The notes beneath the pieces were generated by a model that was not told the DNA's origin, did no database searches, and worked only from the letters and a program-made list of their open reading frames with translations. From Streptomyces echinoruber (GTDB taxonomy: Bacteria > Actinomycetota > Actinomycetes > Streptomycetales > Streptomycetaceae), in the NCBI RefSeq assembly GCF_014651135.1, contig NZ_BMWH01000021.1, forward strand, positions 62,001-126,000: DNA of 64,000 nt, read 5' to 3'. Made by a program: the position numbers and the translations under genes. Below are positions 62,262 through 64,000 of the stretch, piece by piece. How positions within the stretch are numbered: position 1 is the stretch's first letter; every line of letters begins with the position of its first letter.

Positions 62262-62849
62262 ATGTCGCAGGTCATCCCGTCGTCCGTGTCCGGTGCGCGC
62301 CCGCTGCGGCGGGCCGTTCTCCACGTCGGCCTCCTTGCCGCGCCCCTCCTCTCGGCCGTGCCGCTCGGCGCGGCCCAGGCCGGGGCCGTTCCCGCCGGGG
62401 CCGTTCCCGCCGGTGCCGTCTCCGTCGGGGCTGTTCCCGCCGGCGCCGTTTCCCAGGGTTCCGGGGCCCTCGTCGCGCCGCCGCCCGTGCGGGACGAGGA
62501 CCGGGCGGACGGTGACCACCTCACCGTCACCGTGCACAACGCCGGGCGGGAAGCCGACGGGACCTACGAGGTGGAGTGCCATCCCGCCCGTGGGTCGCAC
62601 CCGGATCCGGACGGGGCCTGTGCCGTCGTCGAGCGGAACACCCGGTGGGGGCGGGAGGTCTTCGCGCCCGTGCCGGAGGGGAGTGTGTGCACCATGCAGT
62701 ACGGGGGGCCGGCGACGGCCCATGTCACCGGGACCTGGAACGGGCGGCCGGTGGACGCCTGGTTCGACCGGGCGGACGGGTGCCGGATCGCGCGGTGGGA
62801 CCGGTTCGTGCCCCTCCTGCCCGACCTCCGCCCGGCACGACCGTCGTGA
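62262..62849 (+). CDS. Subtilisin inhibitor-like (SSI family) protein
   Basis: 195-residue secreted inhibitor. Signal peptide (AVLHVGLLAAPLLSAVPLGA), an inserted run of AGAVP pentapeptides, then the SSI domain: HLTVTVHNAGREADGTYEVE, CHPARGSHPDPDGACAVV, VPEGSVCTMQYGGPA and GRPVDAWFDRADGCRIARWD. Aligning CTMQY to CPMVY of SSI places Met at P1, predicting action on subtilisin-type serine proteases. Four Cys support the two usual disulfides. Start ATG 62262. Confidence 0.88.
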   Translation: MSQVIPSSVSGARPLRRAVLHVGLLAAPLLSAVPLGAAQAGAVPAGAVPAGAVSVGAVPAGAVSQGSGALVAPPPVRDEDRADGDHLTVTVHNAGREADGTYEVECHPARGSHPDPDGACAVVERNTRWGREVFAPVPEGSVCTMQYGGPATAHVTGTWNGRPVDAWFDRADGCRIARWDRFVPLLPDLRPARPS

Positions 62850-63306
62850 CCCGTCCCGTCCCCGTACGGCAGTGCGACGCGATCACGTACGGCACAGCAC
62901 GGCAGTACGAAGTGGCCACGTACAGCAGACGGCGGTACGAGGCGACCACGTACGGCGGTACGAGGCGGCCACGTACGGCAGCACGGGCAGTACGGCGCGG
63001 CCGCCCCGGGCCCGGGGAGCTCACCCCCGACGCCCCGTCACCGGCTCCCCCGCCCCCGCACCGGCGCCGTAAAAGTCCCGCGAAAGTCCTGCGAAGCGAA
63101 AAAACCGACGTCACGTGCGGCCTGCGGGGCGCGGGGCCGGTTTTCCGGGGCGGTTCGGTGTCACCGCGTCGTGCGACCTCCCTCGCATCCGGCGTCGCGA
63201 GCGCAACCGGTGCCCTTAGACTCCCTCGCGTGACACGTCGCGGGCCGGTTGGCAAGATGGCCCCGGCGGTCGGCAGCAAGCGGCGGTAACAGGGAGGAAG
63301 CGTCTC
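62850..63306. repeat. Intergenic region with GTACGGC repeats
   Basis: 62868-62990 contains imperfect units of CGTACGGCGGTACGAGGCG-like sequence. TAGACT at 63218-63223 could be the -10 of the downstream gene. No gene seen. Confidence 0.55.
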
Positions 63307-64000
63307 GTGAGCAGCAGGCCATCCCGAGGCGCTGCTCGCCTCGCTGCCATACTGGACGCCCTGCCGGACGCGCTGGTGCTGGTCAACGCCAACGGCACCG
63401 TCGTCAACGCCAACACCATCGCGCTGGAGACGTTCGAGACGCCGGGCACGGCGCTCGTCGGGCGCGGACTGCTGGATCTGCTGCCCCAGTTCGACTCCAA
63501 GCTGATCCCGGGCTCCATGCGGCGGCCCGACCACATCGACCCCCGCGCGCGCACCAAGCCGACCCGGATGATCGCGCGCCGCACCGACGGCACCGAGTTC
63601 CCGGTCGAGGTCACAAGCGCGAATCTGGAGAACGGTCAGCAGGCCTACGACGGCTACAGCTACGCCGGCGACGAGCTGCTGATGCTCGTCGTACGGGACC
63701 TGACCGGAACCGTCGACACCGAGGCCGAGCTGGCGCGGTCGCAGCGGCAGACGGAGATGATCCTGCGGGCCGCCGCCGAGGGTGTCGTGGGCACGGACAC
63801 CGACGGGCGGATCGTGCTCGTCAACCCGGCCGCCGCGCAGATACTGGGCTACCGGGCCAACGAGCTGGGCGGCCGCGAGCTGCACACGCTCGTGCTGCAC
63901 TCCCGCGCCGACGGGTCGCCCTTCCCGTACGGCGAGTCGCCGCTCGCCGACACGCTGCGCTCGGGGCGCAAGCACCGGGTGCGCGGGCAGGTGCTGTGGG
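63307..64000 (+). CDS. PAS-domain signalling protein (partial, N-terminal)
   Basis: At least 231 residues; runs off the window. Two PAS domains are visible: LDALPDALVLVNANGTVVNA from residue 16, and ILRAAAEGVVGTDTDGRIVL with NPAAAQILGYRANELGGREL from about residue 155. In Streptomyces this architecture commonly ends in a SpoIIE/PP2C phosphatase or kinase domain, which is beyond the window. The GTG at 63307 has GGGAGGAAG about 8 nt upstream. Confidence 0.8.
   Translation, partial: MSSRPSRGAARLAAILDALPDALVLVNANGTVVNANTIALETFETPGTALVGRGLLDLLPQFDSKLIPGSMRRPDHIDPRARTKPTRMIARRTDGTEFPVEVTSANLENGQQAYDGYSYAGDELLMLVVRDLTGTVDTEAELARSQRQTEMILRAAAEGVVGTDTDGRIVLVNPAAAQILGYRANELGGRELHTLVLHSRADGSPFPYGESPLADTLRSGRKHRVRGQVLW

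Overview
The window is a chromosomal segment of a Streptomyces-type actinomycete. The evidence is very high GC with strong third-position GC bias, many GTG starts, TAnnnT -10 boxes about 7 nt before leaderless ATG/GTG codons, and a core gene set typical of the genus: purSQL, purC, purD, dnaX, the small SRP RNA, an Lsr2-family nucleoid protein, upp, tadA with its associated protein, and a sigF/sigN-like pair of SigB-family sigma factors. Most of it is conserved core, with accessory islands beside tRNA genes.

Layout. 1-4.6 kb: purine genes (purL partial, purQ, purS, purC), an Lsr2 paralogue and three tRNA-Gly genes. 4.8-13.1 kb: a DMFase-like secreted-enzyme homologue, a membrane protein with a degenerate M48 peptidase site, purD, dnaX and SRP RNA. 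13.2-16.6 kb: an integration scar at tRNA-Ser(GGA) holding an integrase tail, a truncated B12-binding radical-SAM gene and an intact blasticidin-S-deaminase-like gene, then an MbcA-like antitoxin and a RES-domain toxin. 16.9-23.2 kb: a possible conflict locus, caspase-NACHT NTPase and WD40 protein (ATGA overlap), divergent from an LCAT-like lipase. 23.7-31.5 kb: an orphan double-glycine peptide, an ABC-class ATPase, a DUF72 protein, a CopC-CopD protein and a LytR_C protein. 31.5-38.6 kb: upp, tadA, tRNA-Ser(CGA), Dabb protein, sigF, sigN, MarR regulator. 38.7-45.3 kb: an unusual DHA2 efflux pump with carboxypeptidase-regulatory repeats, a YceI protein, two GAF-ANTAR regulators, a STAS protein and a PPOX protein.

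45.5-46.7 kb is the most unusual part. A conserved protein of unknown function is followed on the same strand by two RNA loci whose sequences fold as tRNAs only if the 3' half precedes the 5' half (circularly permuted tRNA genes). Each is closed by an extra outer helix, and a hairpin follows. I know of no described bacterial system of this kind.

46.9-53.4 kb is a four-gene operon (response regulator, histidine kinase, GT2-GtrA, ArnT/PMT-like glycosyltransferase), with an 18-bp-arm palindrome over the first start codon. 53.8-64 kb holds a Bro-N protein, a secreted PA14/fibronectin protein, an I36 protease inhibitor, a frameshifted XRE-DUF2690 gene, an integrase remnant beside tRNA-Arg(ACG), a K+ channel, tRNA-Ser(GCT), an SSI-type subtilisin inhibitor and the start of a PAS-domain protein. 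GC-rich minisatellite-like tandem repeats fill many intergenic regions and several low-complexity protein segments.

All calls are from reading the sequence. No database search was run, and family names rest on motif recognition.
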